This document shows positions 17,820 to 25,854 of a stretch of DNA of 64,000 nt, piece by piece; the first letter of the stretch is position 1; each line of letters starts with the position of its first letter. Position numbers and translations under genes: made by a program. This stretch comes from Variovorax paradoxus. Lineage in GTDB: Bacteria > Pseudomonadota > Gammaproteobacteria > Burkholderiales > Burkholderiaceae_C. The notes under the pieces are model-generated. The model made no database searches, was not told the origin of the DNA, and saw nothing but the letters and a program-made list of their open reading frames with translations. The DNA is taken from NCBI RefSeq assembly GCF_009498455.1, contig NZ_CP045644.1:310001-374000 (forward strand), in the 5' to 3' direction.

Positions 17820-19238
17820 ATGAAGCGTTATGAAGCCCTGGCCGCCGACATCGAGGCCTCGATCCGCAACGGCACCCTCAAGACCGGCGACCGCCTGCCT
17901 TCCGTGCGGCACACGGGCAGCAGCCGCGGCGTGAGCGCCTCCACCGTGTTCCAAGCCTACTACCTGCTGGAAGCGCGCGGCCTCGTGCGCGCGCGCGACC
18001 GCTCGGGCTACTACGTGGCCGGCGGCGGCCTGCGCGACGCGCCGCCCGAAACCACCCTCACCTCGCGCCCCGCCGAAGGCCCGCGCGCCCTCGACGTGAG
18101 CGACCAGGTGTTCGACATCCTCGAAGCCAGCATGTCGCGCCAGGTCGTGCCTTTCGGCTCGGCCTTTCCGAGCCCGCTGCTGTTTCCGCTCGCGCGGCTG
18201 GGCCAGTTCATGGCGGCCAGCGCCAAGTCGCTCGACCCGTGGCGCACCGTGGACGACCTCACGCCCGGCAGCGCCGCCCTGCGCCGGCAGATCGCGCTGC
18301 GCTACCTGGCCGACGGCCTGCCCGTGCCGGCCGAGGAGATCGTCGTCACCAACGGCGCGCTCGAGGCGCTCAACCTCTGCCTCTCGGCCGTCACGCGGCC
18401 GGGCGACGCGGTGATCGTCGAGTCGCCCACCTTCTATGCCGCGCTGCAGGCGCTCGAACGCATGGGGCTGCGCGCCATCGAGGTGCCGACGCACCCGGGC
18501 GAAGGCATCGACCTCGACGCGCTCGCCCAAGCCATCGCCGCGCACCAACCCACGGCCTGCTGGCTCATGACCACCTTCCAGAACCCGCTCGGCAGCCTGA
18601 TGCCCGATGCGAAGAAGAAGGCGCTCGTCGAACTGCTCGCGCGGCACGAACTGCCGCTGATCGAGGACGACGTGTACGCCGAGCTCTACTTCGGCGAGCG
18701 CCGCCCACCGCCCGCCAAGGCCTTCGACACGCAGGGACTGGTGCTGCACTGCTCGTCGTTCTCGAAGAGCCTCGCGCCCGGCTACCGCATCGGCTGGGCC
18801 TCGGCCGGGCGCTTCGCGCGCAAGGTGGCGCGACAGAAACTCACGACCACGCTCAGCACCTCCGTGCCCGCGCAACTGGCGCTGGCCGACTACCTCGAGA
18901 AGGGCGGCTTCGACAAGCACCTGCGCAAGCTGCGCCAGACGCTCGCGATGCAGCAGGCCACCTTCGCGCAGGGCGTGGGGCATTACTTTCCGGCGGGCAC
19001 GCGCGCCACGCGACCGCTGGGCGGGTACTTCCTGTGGGTGGAATTGCCGCCGCAGGTGAATGCGCTGGAGATCCATCGCCTGGCGCTGGAGCGCGGCATC
19101 AGCGTCGCGCCCGGACCGATTTTTTCGGCCACGCGCGCGTTCACCAACTGCCTGCGGCTGAACTACGGGCATGCGTGGGATGCGCACAGCGAGCAGGCCT
19201 TGCAGACGCTCGGGCGACTGGTCGCGGACGCGGCCTGA
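17820..19238 (+). CDS. MocR/PdxR-type GntR regulator with aminotransferase domain
   Basis: Regulator of 472 residues that fuses a GntR winged helix (RYEALAADIEASIRNGTLKTGDRLPSVR, residues 2-29) to a fold-type I PLP aminotransferase-like domain (from about 110). The PLP-binding Lys lies in SSFSKSLAPGYRIGW, and the cofactor Asp/Tyr motif is IEDDVYAELYF. Such proteins sense an amino compound or PLP. It diverges from the DUF2970/cytochrome operon across 110 bases, but the classical target of MocR proteins is a divergent metabolic gene, so the physiological link is unclear. A threonine- and glycine-rich HTGSSRGVSAST segment replaces the more usual Arg-rich helix. Downstream convergent gene is an MFS carrier. 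Confidence 0.9.
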   Translation: MKRYEALAADIEASIRNGTLKTGDRLPSVRHTGSSRGVSASTVFQAYYLLEARGLVRARDRSGYYVAGGGLRDAPPETTLTSRPAEGPRALDVSDQVFDILEASMSRQVVPFGSAFPSPLLFPLARLGQFMAASAKSLDPWRTVDDLTPGSAALRRQIALRYLADGLPVPAEEIVVTNGALEALNLCLSAVTRPGDAVIVESPTFYAALQALERMGLRAIEVPTHPGEGIDLDALAQAIAAHQPTACWLMTTFQNPLGSLMPDAKKKALVELLARHELPLIEDDVYAELYFGERRPPPAKAFDTQGLVLHCSSFSKSLAPGYRIGWASAGRFARKVARQKLTTTLSTSVPAQLALADYLEKGGFDKHLRKLRQTLAMQQATFAQGVGHYFPAGTRATRPLGGYFLWVELPPQVNALEIHRLALERGISVAPGPIFSATRAFTNCLRLNYGHAWDAHSEQALQTLGRLVADAA

Positions 19239-19330
19239 GGCCGGTGGTGCGTCGCCGATGCCAGGCCGCACGCTTCAAAAACACTGCGGGTTCTGCACAT
19301 CCGGCACCAGCAACGCGACTCCCTGGAACC

Positions 19331-20599
19331 TCAAGCCGCCACAGCCACCCCACCCCGCCGCATCCGGCTCACCCTGAACAGCAGGAACGCCGTGATGCTC
19401 ACGTTCACCAGGTTCCATCCGATGCCGTTCAGGAAGGCCGCGTGGTAGCTGCCCGTCAGGTCGAAGACCTTGCCTGACATCCAGCCGCCCAGCGCCATGC
19501 CGAACAGCGTGAACATCAGCACCGTGCCCACGCGCGCACCAGCCTCCTTGGGCGGAAAGTGTTCGCGCACGATGATCGCGTACGAGGGCACGATGCCGCC
19601 CTGGAACAGGCCGAACAGCGCCGAGATCACATACAGCGGCACCAGTCCGTCGAACGGCAGAAACAGCAGCAGCGCTACGCACTGCAGCAGGCCGCCCAGC
19701 ATCAGCGTGCGCAGCCCGCCGATGCGGTCGCAGATGGCGCCCGACACCAGCCGGCTCACGATGCCGAAGCCCAGCATCAGCGACAGCATCATCGCGCCCT
19801 GCGCCGGGCCGTAGCCCAGGTCGCCGCAGTACGCCACGATGTGCACCTGCGGCATCGCCATCGCCACGCAACAGGCCACGCCCGCCACGCACAGCAGGCC
19901 CTGCGCCGTGCCCAGGCTCAGGCCGAAGGGCCGCGTCATGTCGCGCACCAGGGTGCTGCCCGCAACGTGCGACACGGGCGCCGCCTCGGCCAGTGCCGGC
20001 GGGCGCGCGCGGAAGAACAGCGCGAGCAGTGCCATCGTCACGCCGCAGAAGATGCCCATGCCGATGTAGGTCTGGCGCCAGCCGACCTGCTCGACAAAGT
20101 GCTGCGCGATGGGCGGCCACACCGCGCCCGCAAGGTAGTTGCCGCTGGCGCACACGGCCACCGCGATGCCGCGCCGCTTGACGAACCACAGCGAGGTGTC
20201 GGCCACCAGCGGCGCAAAAGCCACCGAGCTGCCGAGCAGACCCACCAGCAGTGCCTGCGCGATGGTGAAGGACACGATGTCTTGCGACAGGCCCGTGGCG
20301 ATGTAGCCGGCGGCGAGAAAGGCAGAGCCCATCAGCAGCGGCTTCATCACGCCGATGCGGTCGGCCAGCTTGCCCATGAGCACGCCGCCGAAGCCGAAGC
20401 CCAGCATCAGCAGCGTGTAGGGCATGGAGGCATCGGCGCGCGCCACGCCGAACTCGGCCTGCACGGCGGGCAACATGACCGACACCACGTACATGCCGCT
20501 GCTGCCGACCGTCATGACCAGCAGCGTGAGCGCCAGGCGCACCATGGCGTAGCGCGAATCAGGCTGGTGGACGATGGGGGTGTCGTGTGTCGTCTTCAT
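19331..20599 (-). CDS. Major facilitator superfamily transporter
   Basis: Twelve-helix carrier of 422 residues. The start at ATG 20599 (MKTTHDTPIVHQPDSRYAM) precedes the first helix by about 20 residues. The family signature loop between helices 2 and 3 is GVLMGKLADRIGVMK, with its repeat-equivalent SGAICDRIGGLRT between helices 8 and 9. Overall form resembles the monocarboxylate/oxalate-formate antiporter-like MFS group, but no substrate can be assigned. It diverges from the GNAT gene at 20700 across 100 bases. Confidence 0.85.
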   Translation of the reverse strand: MKTTHDTPIVHQPDSRYAMVRLALTLLVMTVGSSGMYVVSVMLPAVQAEFGVARADASMPYTLLMLGFGFGGVLMGKLADRIGVMKPLLMGSAFLAAGYIATGLSQDIVSFTIAQALLVGLLGSSVAFAPLVADTSLWFVKRRGIAVAVCASGNYLAGAVWPPIAQHFVEQVGWRQTYIGMGIFCGVTMALLALFFRARPPALAEAAPVSHVAGSTLVRDMTRPFGLSLGTAQGLLCVAGVACCVAMAMPQVHIVAYCGDLGYGPAQGAMMLSLMLGFGIVSRLVSGAICDRIGGLRTLMLGGLLQCVALLLFLPFDGLVPLYVISALFGLFQGGIVPSYAIIVREHFPPKEAGARVGTVLMFTLFGMALGGWMSGKVFDLTGSYHAAFLNGIGWNLVNVSITAFLLFRVSRMRRGGVAVAA

Positions 20600-20699
20600 T
20601 CTTGTTGTCTCTCCACGCATGCATCGGGCGGCGCATGTCGTGTGGCATTCTCGCGGAAGGCTGCGCCGCTTGCTGCGCACGCCCTCGAGAACCCAACGC

Positions 20700-21152
20700 A
20701 TGCAAATCACCTACAGACAGGCCGTGCCTGAAGACACGCCCGCGTGCATCGAACTGCGTGGCCGCACGCGAGAGAACGCGTTCTCCGTCGAAGAATTGAA
20801 GGCGCTCGGCATCACGCTGGAAAGCTGGCAAACCGGCATCGCCGATGGCTCACTGCCCGGTCATGTCGCGCTGGTCGATGGCGAGCTGGCCGGCTACTGC
20901 TTCGGCGACCGCGACACCGGCGAGATCGCCGTGCTGGCGCTGCTGCCTGCGTACGAAGGCCAGGGCATCGGCAAGGCGCTGCTTGCGTTGATGGTCGATG
21001 CGTTCAAGGGGCTGGGCTTCCAGCGTCTCTTCCTGGGTTGCTCGCCCGACCCGCAGGTGCGCTCGCACGGGTTCTACCGGCACCTGGGCTGGAAGCCCAC
21101 GGGTGAATTCGATGCGGCGGGCGATGAAGTGCTGGCGTACGTCCCGTCCTGA
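20700..21152 (+). CDS. GNAT-family N-acetyltransferase
   Basis: Acetyl-CoA-dependent acyltransferase of 150 residues. ATG 20700 chosen because the fold begins at once (QITYRQAVPEDTPACIELR). Motif A for acetyl-CoA binding is AVLALLPAYEGQGIGKALL, followed by the motif B region SHGFYRHLGWKPTGE. The early segment (ELRGRTRENAFSVEELKALGI) is typical of a broad betaproteobacterial group of unknown substrate. Confidence 0.87.
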   Translation: MQITYRQAVPEDTPACIELRGRTRENAFSVEELKALGITLESWQTGIADGSLPGHVALVDGELAGYCFGDRDTGEIAVLALLPAYEGQGIGKALLALMVDAFKGLGFQRLFLGCSPDPQVRSHGFYRHLGWKPTGEFDAAGDEVLAYVPS

Positions 21153-21192
21153 GACGTACCCCGTGGCCGGTGCGCGTCAACACCCGGCAGCC

Positions 21193-21336
21193 TCAGCCGA
21201 CGAACGGCGCGGGCATGACGACGACGAAGCTCGACGACAAGGCCTTCGGCACCGGCACACCGGGCTTGCGCTTGCCGTCACAGGCCGCTGTCAGCAGGCC
21301 GAGACACAACAGAAGAACAAAGGCTGTGCTTCTCAT
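21193..21336 (-). CDS. Very small lipoprotein (47 residues)
   Basis: Reading the minus strand gives MRSTAFVLLLCLGLLTAACD followed by 27 residues. This is a complete lipoprotein signal with lipobox LTAAC (Cys19), then a basic linker GKRKPG and a short hydrophobic tail containing FVVVMPAPFVG. An in-frame ATG three codons earlier (21345) is an alternative start. It is below the size most gene finders report. No homologue is recognised; confidence rests on the signal sequence and on the absence of any competing gene in 21153-21429. Confidence 0.5.
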   Translation of the reverse strand: MRSTAFVLLLCLGLLTAACDGKRKPGVPVPKALSSSFVVVMPAPFVG

Positions 21337-21429
21337 GCGGCGCATGCTAAGCCTGCAACATCGCGCGTCAAGTCGGACGTGGCGCCAATCGGCATGGCGC
21401 CGCCGCTGTCAGGCGCGCTGCGCGGTTCG

Positions 21430-23139
21430 TCAGCGCTGCCGCCAGGCCTGCGTGCGCTTCAACGCCCCATGCCCGGCCAGCGCGAACAGGCCGCGGCCGA
21501 CGGCGGCCGTGAGCATGATGAGCGAGGCCATGGCGGCGGCAGGCGCCACGTCGCCGGCGTCGTCCATGTTGAGCACGGCGATGGCGGCCAGCGTGGTCTG
21601 CGGCGAATAGAGGAACACGACGGCCGACACGGTGGTCATCGCGTTGACGAAGAAGTAGCCCGCCACGTTGAGCACCGTGGGCAGCGCCACCGGCAGGTGC
21701 ACGCGCCACAGCGTGCGCCAGAACGGCACGCCCATCGACTCGGACACCAGCTCGTACTCGCGGTCGAGCTGGCGCAGCGCAGTGAGCGACGTGAGATGCG
21801 CCACCGAGAAAAAATGCGCCACGGTGCAGACCACCAGGATCGACATGCCGCCGTAGATGCCGTGCAGCGGGTTCGCGGCCGAGTTGAAGAAGAAGATGTA
21901 GCCCACGCCGAGCACGAGCCCCGGCACCGCGAGCGGCAGGTTGGCCAGCAGGTTCAGCAGCTCGCGCAGCAGGCCGAAGTGGCGCGGCTTCTCCACGAAG
22001 TAGGCCGACACGAAGGTGGCGAGCGCGCCCGCCACGGCCGCGTACAGCGCGAGGCGCAGCGAGTTGCCGTAGCTGCCCCAACCGCCGCCGTCCATGTTGC
22101 TGAAGTCGTAGTTCTTCAGCGACGGCGTGAGCTTGTAGGGCCAGTAGCTGGCGAGTGAGGCGAACACGGCCATGCCGATCATCACGACGATGGCAATGGC
22201 GGTGAGCGTGCAGAACACGAGCAGTGCGCGGTCGCGCGACTTCACGGGCTCGGGTTGATAGGGCGTGGCGCGTGCCGACAGCGCCGCGGCCTGCTTGCGG
22301 CGCACGCGGCGCTCGACGAGGAACGACAGCACGGCCGGAATCAGCAGCACGAGGCCGACCACGGCGCCCATCTGAAAATTCTGCTGCCCGACCACCTGCT
22401 TGTAGATGTCGGTCGCGAGCACGCCGGTCTGGCCGCCCACCACCTTGGGCACGCCGAAGTCGGTGATGACGAGCACGAACACGACCATCGCGGCCACGAT
22501 GAGGCCGTAGCGCGAGGCCGGCAGCGTGACGGTGCGGAAGATCCGCCAGCGCGAAGCGCCCAGCGTCTGCGCGGCTTCGTACAAACGCCCGTCGGACGTG
22601 GCCATGGCGGTGGTGAGGATCAGCAACGCATGCGGCAGCGTCCAGAACACCGAGCCGAGCACGATGCCCAGCGGGCCGTAGATCGACACGTCGCCGAGCA
22701 GCCCCTTGAACAGGCCCTGGTTGCCGAACAGGTAGATCAGGCTGATGGCCGGCAGCAGCGAAGGCGCAAGCAGCGGCATGAGCGCCACGGCGCGCAGCAG
22801 GCCCTTGGCGGGCATGCACGAGAGCGTGAGGCCGTAGGCGTACACGTAGGCGATGGCAGTGCACAGCACGGCGCTGATCACCGCGAGGGCGACGCTGTTG
22901 AAGGCCGACTGCACGAGCGCGGGGTTTTCGAAGTAGCGCGCGAAGTTGGTGAGGCCTACGAAGTTGCCAGTACGGTCGTAAAAGCTCTGGCCGACGAGGG
23001 CGCCGACAGGGAGCGCGACGATCACGACGAGCAGCAACACGACGAGCAACACGGCGGCGCCGGTGAGCCAGCGTTCACGGTCGAAATGGATCGTGCGCGG
23101 TATTGCGATCGGGGCGAGGGCTTCTGTGGGGGTGCTCAT
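21430..23139 (-). CDS. ABC transporter permease, fused two-domain (putative 2-aminoethylphosphonate type)
   Basis: Inner-membrane permease of 569 residues with about 12 hydrophobic segments and two binding-protein-dependent permease modules, as in FbpB/AfuB-type proteins. EAA loops where the ATPase docks: LGASRWRIFRTVTLPASRYG in the first half and MGVPFWRTLWRVHLPVALPT in the second. ATG 23139 is followed by a cytosolic tail (MSTPTEALAPIAI) and the first helix. It is the last gene of a binding protein-ATPase-permease set, separated from the ATPase gene by 327 bases filled with an inverted pair of the dispersed repeat. Substrate is inferred from the binding protein; iron(III) is the alternative for this permease architecture. 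Confidence 0.85.
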   Translation of the reverse strand: MSTPTEALAPIAIPRTIHFDRERWLTGAAVLLVVLLLVVIVALPVGALVGQSFYDRTGNFVGLTNFARYFENPALVQSAFNSVALAVISAVLCTAIAYVYAYGLTLSCMPAKGLLRAVALMPLLAPSLLPAISLIYLFGNQGLFKGLLGDVSIYGPLGIVLGSVFWTLPHALLILTTAMATSDGRLYEAAQTLGASRWRIFRTVTLPASRYGLIVAAMVVFVLVITDFGVPKVVGGQTGVLATDIYKQVVGQQNFQMGAVVGLVLLIPAVLSFLVERRVRRKQAAALSARATPYQPEPVKSRDRALLVFCTLTAIAIVVMIGMAVFASLASYWPYKLTPSLKNYDFSNMDGGGWGSYGNSLRLALYAAVAGALATFVSAYFVEKPRHFGLLRELLNLLANLPLAVPGLVLGVGYIFFFNSAANPLHGIYGGMSILVVCTVAHFFSVAHLTSLTALRQLDREYELVSESMGVPFWRTLWRVHLPVALPTVLNVAGYFFVNAMTTVSAVVFLYSPQTTLAAIAVLNMDDAGDVAPAAAMASLIMLTAAVGRGLFALAGHGALKRTQAWRQR

Positions 23140-23161
23140 GTTGTTCTTCTTGTGGTGTCGT

Positions 23162-23280
23162 TGTTCAGGGCGCGTGCACAGGCCACCGGGTACTTCCCTC
23201 CGCGAATGTCCCCCGGGCTTCGCCCTCCTCCTTGATTTCGCTGCGGGAAGCACCCAGTGTCCTGTGCACACCGAGCGCGG
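23162..23280 (+). repeat. Dispersed intergenic repeat, copy 2
   Basis: Second copy of the element at 6424-6553, same orientation but more diverged: shares TTCAGGGC, the CCGCGAATGTCCCCCG box, CTCCTCCTTGATTTCGCTGC and a degraded right end. It lies between the permease gene (starts 23139) and copy 3, with which it is inverted. Bases 23200-23245 can pair with 23342-23386. The whole stretch 23140-23466 contains no gene. Confidence 0.75.
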
Positions 23281-23293
23281 CCGTTGTGCTGTT

Positions 23294-23421
23294 CGATCAA
23301 CGACCGCACTGAATCACGCTCACGTCGATGGGGTGCCTTGCACAGCGAAATTAAGGAGGAGCCCGAAGGGCGGGGGACATTCGCGGAGCAAGGTGCCCCG
23401 TCGGCGGGAGCGCGCCCTGAA
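23294..23421 (-). repeat. Dispersed intergenic repeat, copy 3 (inverted relative to copies 1 and 2)
   Basis: On the minus strand this copy matches copy 1 almost base for base: CCGACGGGGCACCTTGCTCC, the GAATGTCCCCCGCCCTTCGG box, CTCCTCCTT, then the CAAGGCACCCCATCGACGTG segment and GTGCGGTCGTTGATCG. The closeness of copies 1 and 3, 17 kb apart, compared with the diverged copy 2, points to recent spread or gene conversion. Confidence 0.8.
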
Positions 23422-23466
23422 GGGCTGCGCACCGCGCGACAAGGAACCCGCACGCGCGAGGTCATG

Positions 23467-24540
23467 TCATTGCGCCAGCACCGACAGCGCGTTCAAAGGC
23501 AGCTGGATGTGCACCATGCTGCTGGGCACCAGCGGCTCTTCGCCACCGCTGCGCGCATCGGCGGGCAGCTCGGCTTCGATCTCGATGCCGAGCGGCTCGC
23601 AGGCCAGGCGGGCCGAGGTGCGGTTGCCGAAGAACTCGGTGTCGAGCAGGCGTGCGGCAAAGCTGTTGGTGCCGAGTTCGGAACCGAAGCGCTTCACCAC
23701 CACATGCTCGGGCCGGATGCCCACGGTGGCTTGCGAACCGACGCTGAGGTTGCCCGGTGCGCAGAACAGCTCGCTGTCGCGCACACGCACCTTGCCGCCG
23801 GCCAGCACGGTGGCGGGCAGCATGTTCATGCGGCCCACGAAGCCCGCCGCGAAGCGGGTGCGCGGCTGGCGGTACAGCTCGTCGGGCGTGCCGGCCTGCT
23901 CGATGCGGCCGTTGTGCATCAGCACCACGCGGTCGGCCATCGAGAGGGCTTCTTCCTGGTCGTGCGTGACCATGATGGTGACGATACCCAGGCGCTTTTG
24001 CAGCGCGCGGATTTCGCTGCGCAAGGTGGCGCGCACCTGCGCGTCGAGCGCGGAGAGCGGCTCGTCGAGCAGCAGCAGACGCGGATTGGGCGCGAGCGCG
24101 CGCGCCAGCGCGATGCGCTGCTGCTGGCCGCCCGAGAGCTGCACGGGGTACTTGTCGGCATGCGCGGTGAGCCCGACAAGGTCGAGCATCTCGCGCGATC
24201 GCTTGGCCATCTCGCGCGCCAGTGCACCCGTGGGGTGCAGGCCGTAGGCGATGTTCTGCGCCGCCGTCAGGTTGGGGAACAGCGCATACGACTGGAACAC
24301 CACGCCGAAGCCGCGCGCCGCGGGCGGCAGGCCCGCGATGTCTTGGCCGCCGAGCAAGATTTGCCCGCTGTCGGCGCGTTCGATGCCGCACACGATGCGC
24401 AGCAGCGTGGTCTTGCCGCAGCCCGAAGGGCCGAGCAGGCAGACGAACTCGCCGGGCTCGATGTCCAGATCAATGCCGTCGAGCACGCGCGTGGCGCCAA
24501 AGGACTTGCCGATGCCGCGAAGAGAGAGAAAGCTGGTCAT
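23467..24540 (-). CDS. ABC transporter ATPase (putative 2-aminoethylphosphonate import)
   Basis: Cytoplasmic ATPase of 357 residues. Walker A GPSGCGKTT at 37-45, Q-loop VVFQSYALFPN, signature LSGGQQQRIALARAL, Walker B LLLLDEPLSALD, H-loop THDQEEA. A C-terminal TOBE-like regulatory region (about 240-357) follows. It lies between the binding protein gene (22 bases upstream of it in transcription order) and, after the repeat-filled gap, the permease gene. The architecture is that of CUT1/FbpC-like importers; assignment to phosphonate follows the binding protein. Confidence 0.9.
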   Translation of the reverse strand: MTSFLSLRGIGKSFGATRVLDGIDLDIEPGEFVCLLGPSGCGKTTLLRIVCGIERADSGQILLGGQDIAGLPPAARGFGVVFQSYALFPNLTAAQNIAYGLHPTGALAREMAKRSREMLDLVGLTAHADKYPVQLSGGQQQRIALARALAPNPRLLLLDEPLSALDAQVRATLRSEIRALQKRLGIVTIMVTHDQEEALSMADRVVLMHNGRIEQAGTPDELYRQPRTRFAAGFVGRMNMLPATVLAGGKVRVRDSELFCAPGNLSVGSQATVGIRPEHVVVKRFGSELGTNSFAARLLDTEFFGNRTSARLACEPLGIEIEAELPADARSGGEEPLVPSSMVHIQLPLNALSVLAQ

Positions 24541-24562
24541 GTGCGGCTACCCGGAATCCCGA

Positions 24563-25597
24563 TCACATCGGCTTTTTTTCAGCCTTGGCGTCGTAGCGCT
24601 TCGACCATTCCGTCAGGATGCGGTCGCGGTTGGCGGCAGCCCAGTTGAAGTCGTTCTTGGCCAGCAGCTTCTCGACGTCGCCCGGCACGAACTCGAGCTT
24701 TTCCTGGATGCCCGGCAGCGCGAGCACGGCGAAGTTCTTCGCGTAGAGCTCGTTGGCCTGCTTGGTCACGGCCCAGTCGGCCAGGGCCTTGGCGGCGTCC
24801 TGCTTCTTGCTGGTCTTCATGATGCCGGTGGCTTCCATGTCCCAGCCCAGGCCTTCCTTGGGCAGCACGATGTCGATGGGGGCGCCGTCGCGCTTGGTCT
24901 TGTTGGCGCGGTATTCGAACGACATGCCGAGCGCGAACTCGCCGGCGCCGGCCTGGCGGCAGGGCTTGCTGCCCGACAGGCTGTACACACCGATGTTCTG
25001 GTGCAGCGCGTCCATGTACTTCCAGGCCTTGTCTTCGCCCATCATCTGGATCCAGCCCGACACCATGAGGTAGCCGGTGCCCGAGGCGGCGGGGTTGGGC
25101 ATGGTGATCTGGCCCTTGTAGACCGGGTTGGTCAGGTCGGCCCAGCTGGTGGGCTTGGGCAGGCTCTTCTTCGTGGCTTCAACAGTGTTGAAGCAGATGG
25201 CCGACGACCACACGTCCATGCCGACCCACTTGGGCGGGTTGGCCGTGTCGCGCATGGTCGGCTTGATGGCGTCCAGGCCCTTGGGGGCGTAGGGCTGGAG
25301 CATGCCTTCCTTGTCGAGCAGCATCAGCGAAGTGGCGGCCAGGCCCCACACCACGTCGGCCTGCGGGTTGGCCTTTTCGGCCAGCAGCTTGGCGGTGACG
25401 ATGCCGGTCGAGTCGCGCACGAACTTCAGCTCGATGTTCTGGTTCTCTTTCTCGAAGGCGGCCTTGTAGGCCTGCACCTGGTCGGCTTCGAGCGCGGTGT
25501 AGACCAGCAGCTCGGTGCGGCCCTGGGCCGAGGCGGCAAAAGCCAGCGAGAACAGGGCGGCGGGCACGGCGGCCCACATCAGACGACGATGCAGCAT
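24563..25597 (-). CDS. Periplasmic substrate-binding protein (putative 2-aminoethylphosphonate ABC importer)
   Basis: Exported binding protein of 344 residues: signal peptide MLHRRLMWAAVPAALFSLAF with cleavage near ASAQ, then the start of the mature fold ELLVYTALEADQVQAYKAAF. The segments FVRDSTGIVTAKLLAEKAN and ADVVWGLAATSLMLLDKEGM are recognised from the family annotated as putative 2-aminoethylphosphonate-binding proteins (PhnS2-like), distantly related to iron-binding FbpA. No phosphonate-degrading genes (phnW, phnX, phnA) occur in the window, so the substrate stays putative; ferric iron is the main alternative. First gene of the operon; upstream lie two inverted repeats that are candidate operators. 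Confidence 0.85.
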   Translation of the reverse strand: MLHRRLMWAAVPAALFSLAFAASAQGRTELLVYTALEADQVQAYKAAFEKENQNIELKFVRDSTGIVTAKLLAEKANPQADVVWGLAATSLMLLDKEGMLQPYAPKGLDAIKPTMRDTANPPKWVGMDVWSSAICFNTVEATKKSLPKPTSWADLTNPVYKGQITMPNPAASGTGYLMVSGWIQMMGEDKAWKYMDALHQNIGVYSLSGSKPCRQAGAGEFALGMSFEYRANKTKRDGAPIDIVLPKEGLGWDMEATGIMKTSKKQDAAKALADWAVTKQANELYAKNFAVLALPGIQEKLEFVPGDVEKLLAKNDFNWAAANRDRILTEWSKRYDAKAEKKPM

Positions 25598-25683
25598 GGG
25601 AGATTCCCTCGGGGTAAGAACAGGCGGTGTACGCAAAAAGAAAACACGGCCGGGGCCGTGAACGCAGCGATGCTCGCAGCGGT

Positions 25684-25705
25684 ATGTGACAAAGGTTTGT
25701 CACAT
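25684..25705. promoter_or_regulatory. Near-perfect 22-bp palindrome, candidate operator
   Basis: ATGTGACAAA-GG-TTTGTCACAT: two perfect 10-base arms around GG, in the 257-base gap between the binding-protein gene (minus) and the SbmA-like gene (plus). It lies 87 bases from the former start and 150 bases from the latter. The arms resemble the CRP half-site TGTGA/TCACA, but the spacing is ten bases rather than six, so a GntR- or other dimeric repressor is more likely. Confidence 0.6.
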
Positions 25706-25708
25706 GAC

Positions 25709-25749
25709 ACAGCCGTGCCACGGCACGGTCGTGGGCGTCACACGGCTGT
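25709..25749. promoter_or_regulatory. Second inverted repeat in the same divergent gap
   Basis: ACAGCCGTG (25709-25717) and CACGGCTGT (25741-25749), perfect 9-base arms with a 23-base spacer that itself contains CCACGG/CCGTGG-like symmetry. Adjacent to the 22-bp palindrome; could be a looping partner or an mRNA hairpin for one of the divergent genes. Confidence 0.4.
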
Positions 25750-25854
25750 CATGTCGACGGGTGACGCGGGCGGCTTCAGCCCCGTCTAAGGAAGCTTTGT
25801 CTACGATGGGCTCCCCACGAGGTTTGGCGCACGAGCGCCTGCGAGGAAATCTGC

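Noticed and set aside
21430..25597. Ferric iron (FbpABC) transporter as primary call.
   Set aside because: The binding protein has the ELLVYTALEADQ and DSTGIVTAKLLAEKAN lines of the putative aminoethylphosphonate group; iron is retained only as an alternative.
25684..25705. CRP/FNR binding site.
   Set aside because: The half-sites match TGTGA/TCACA but the spacer is ten bases instead of six, which CRP does not accept.
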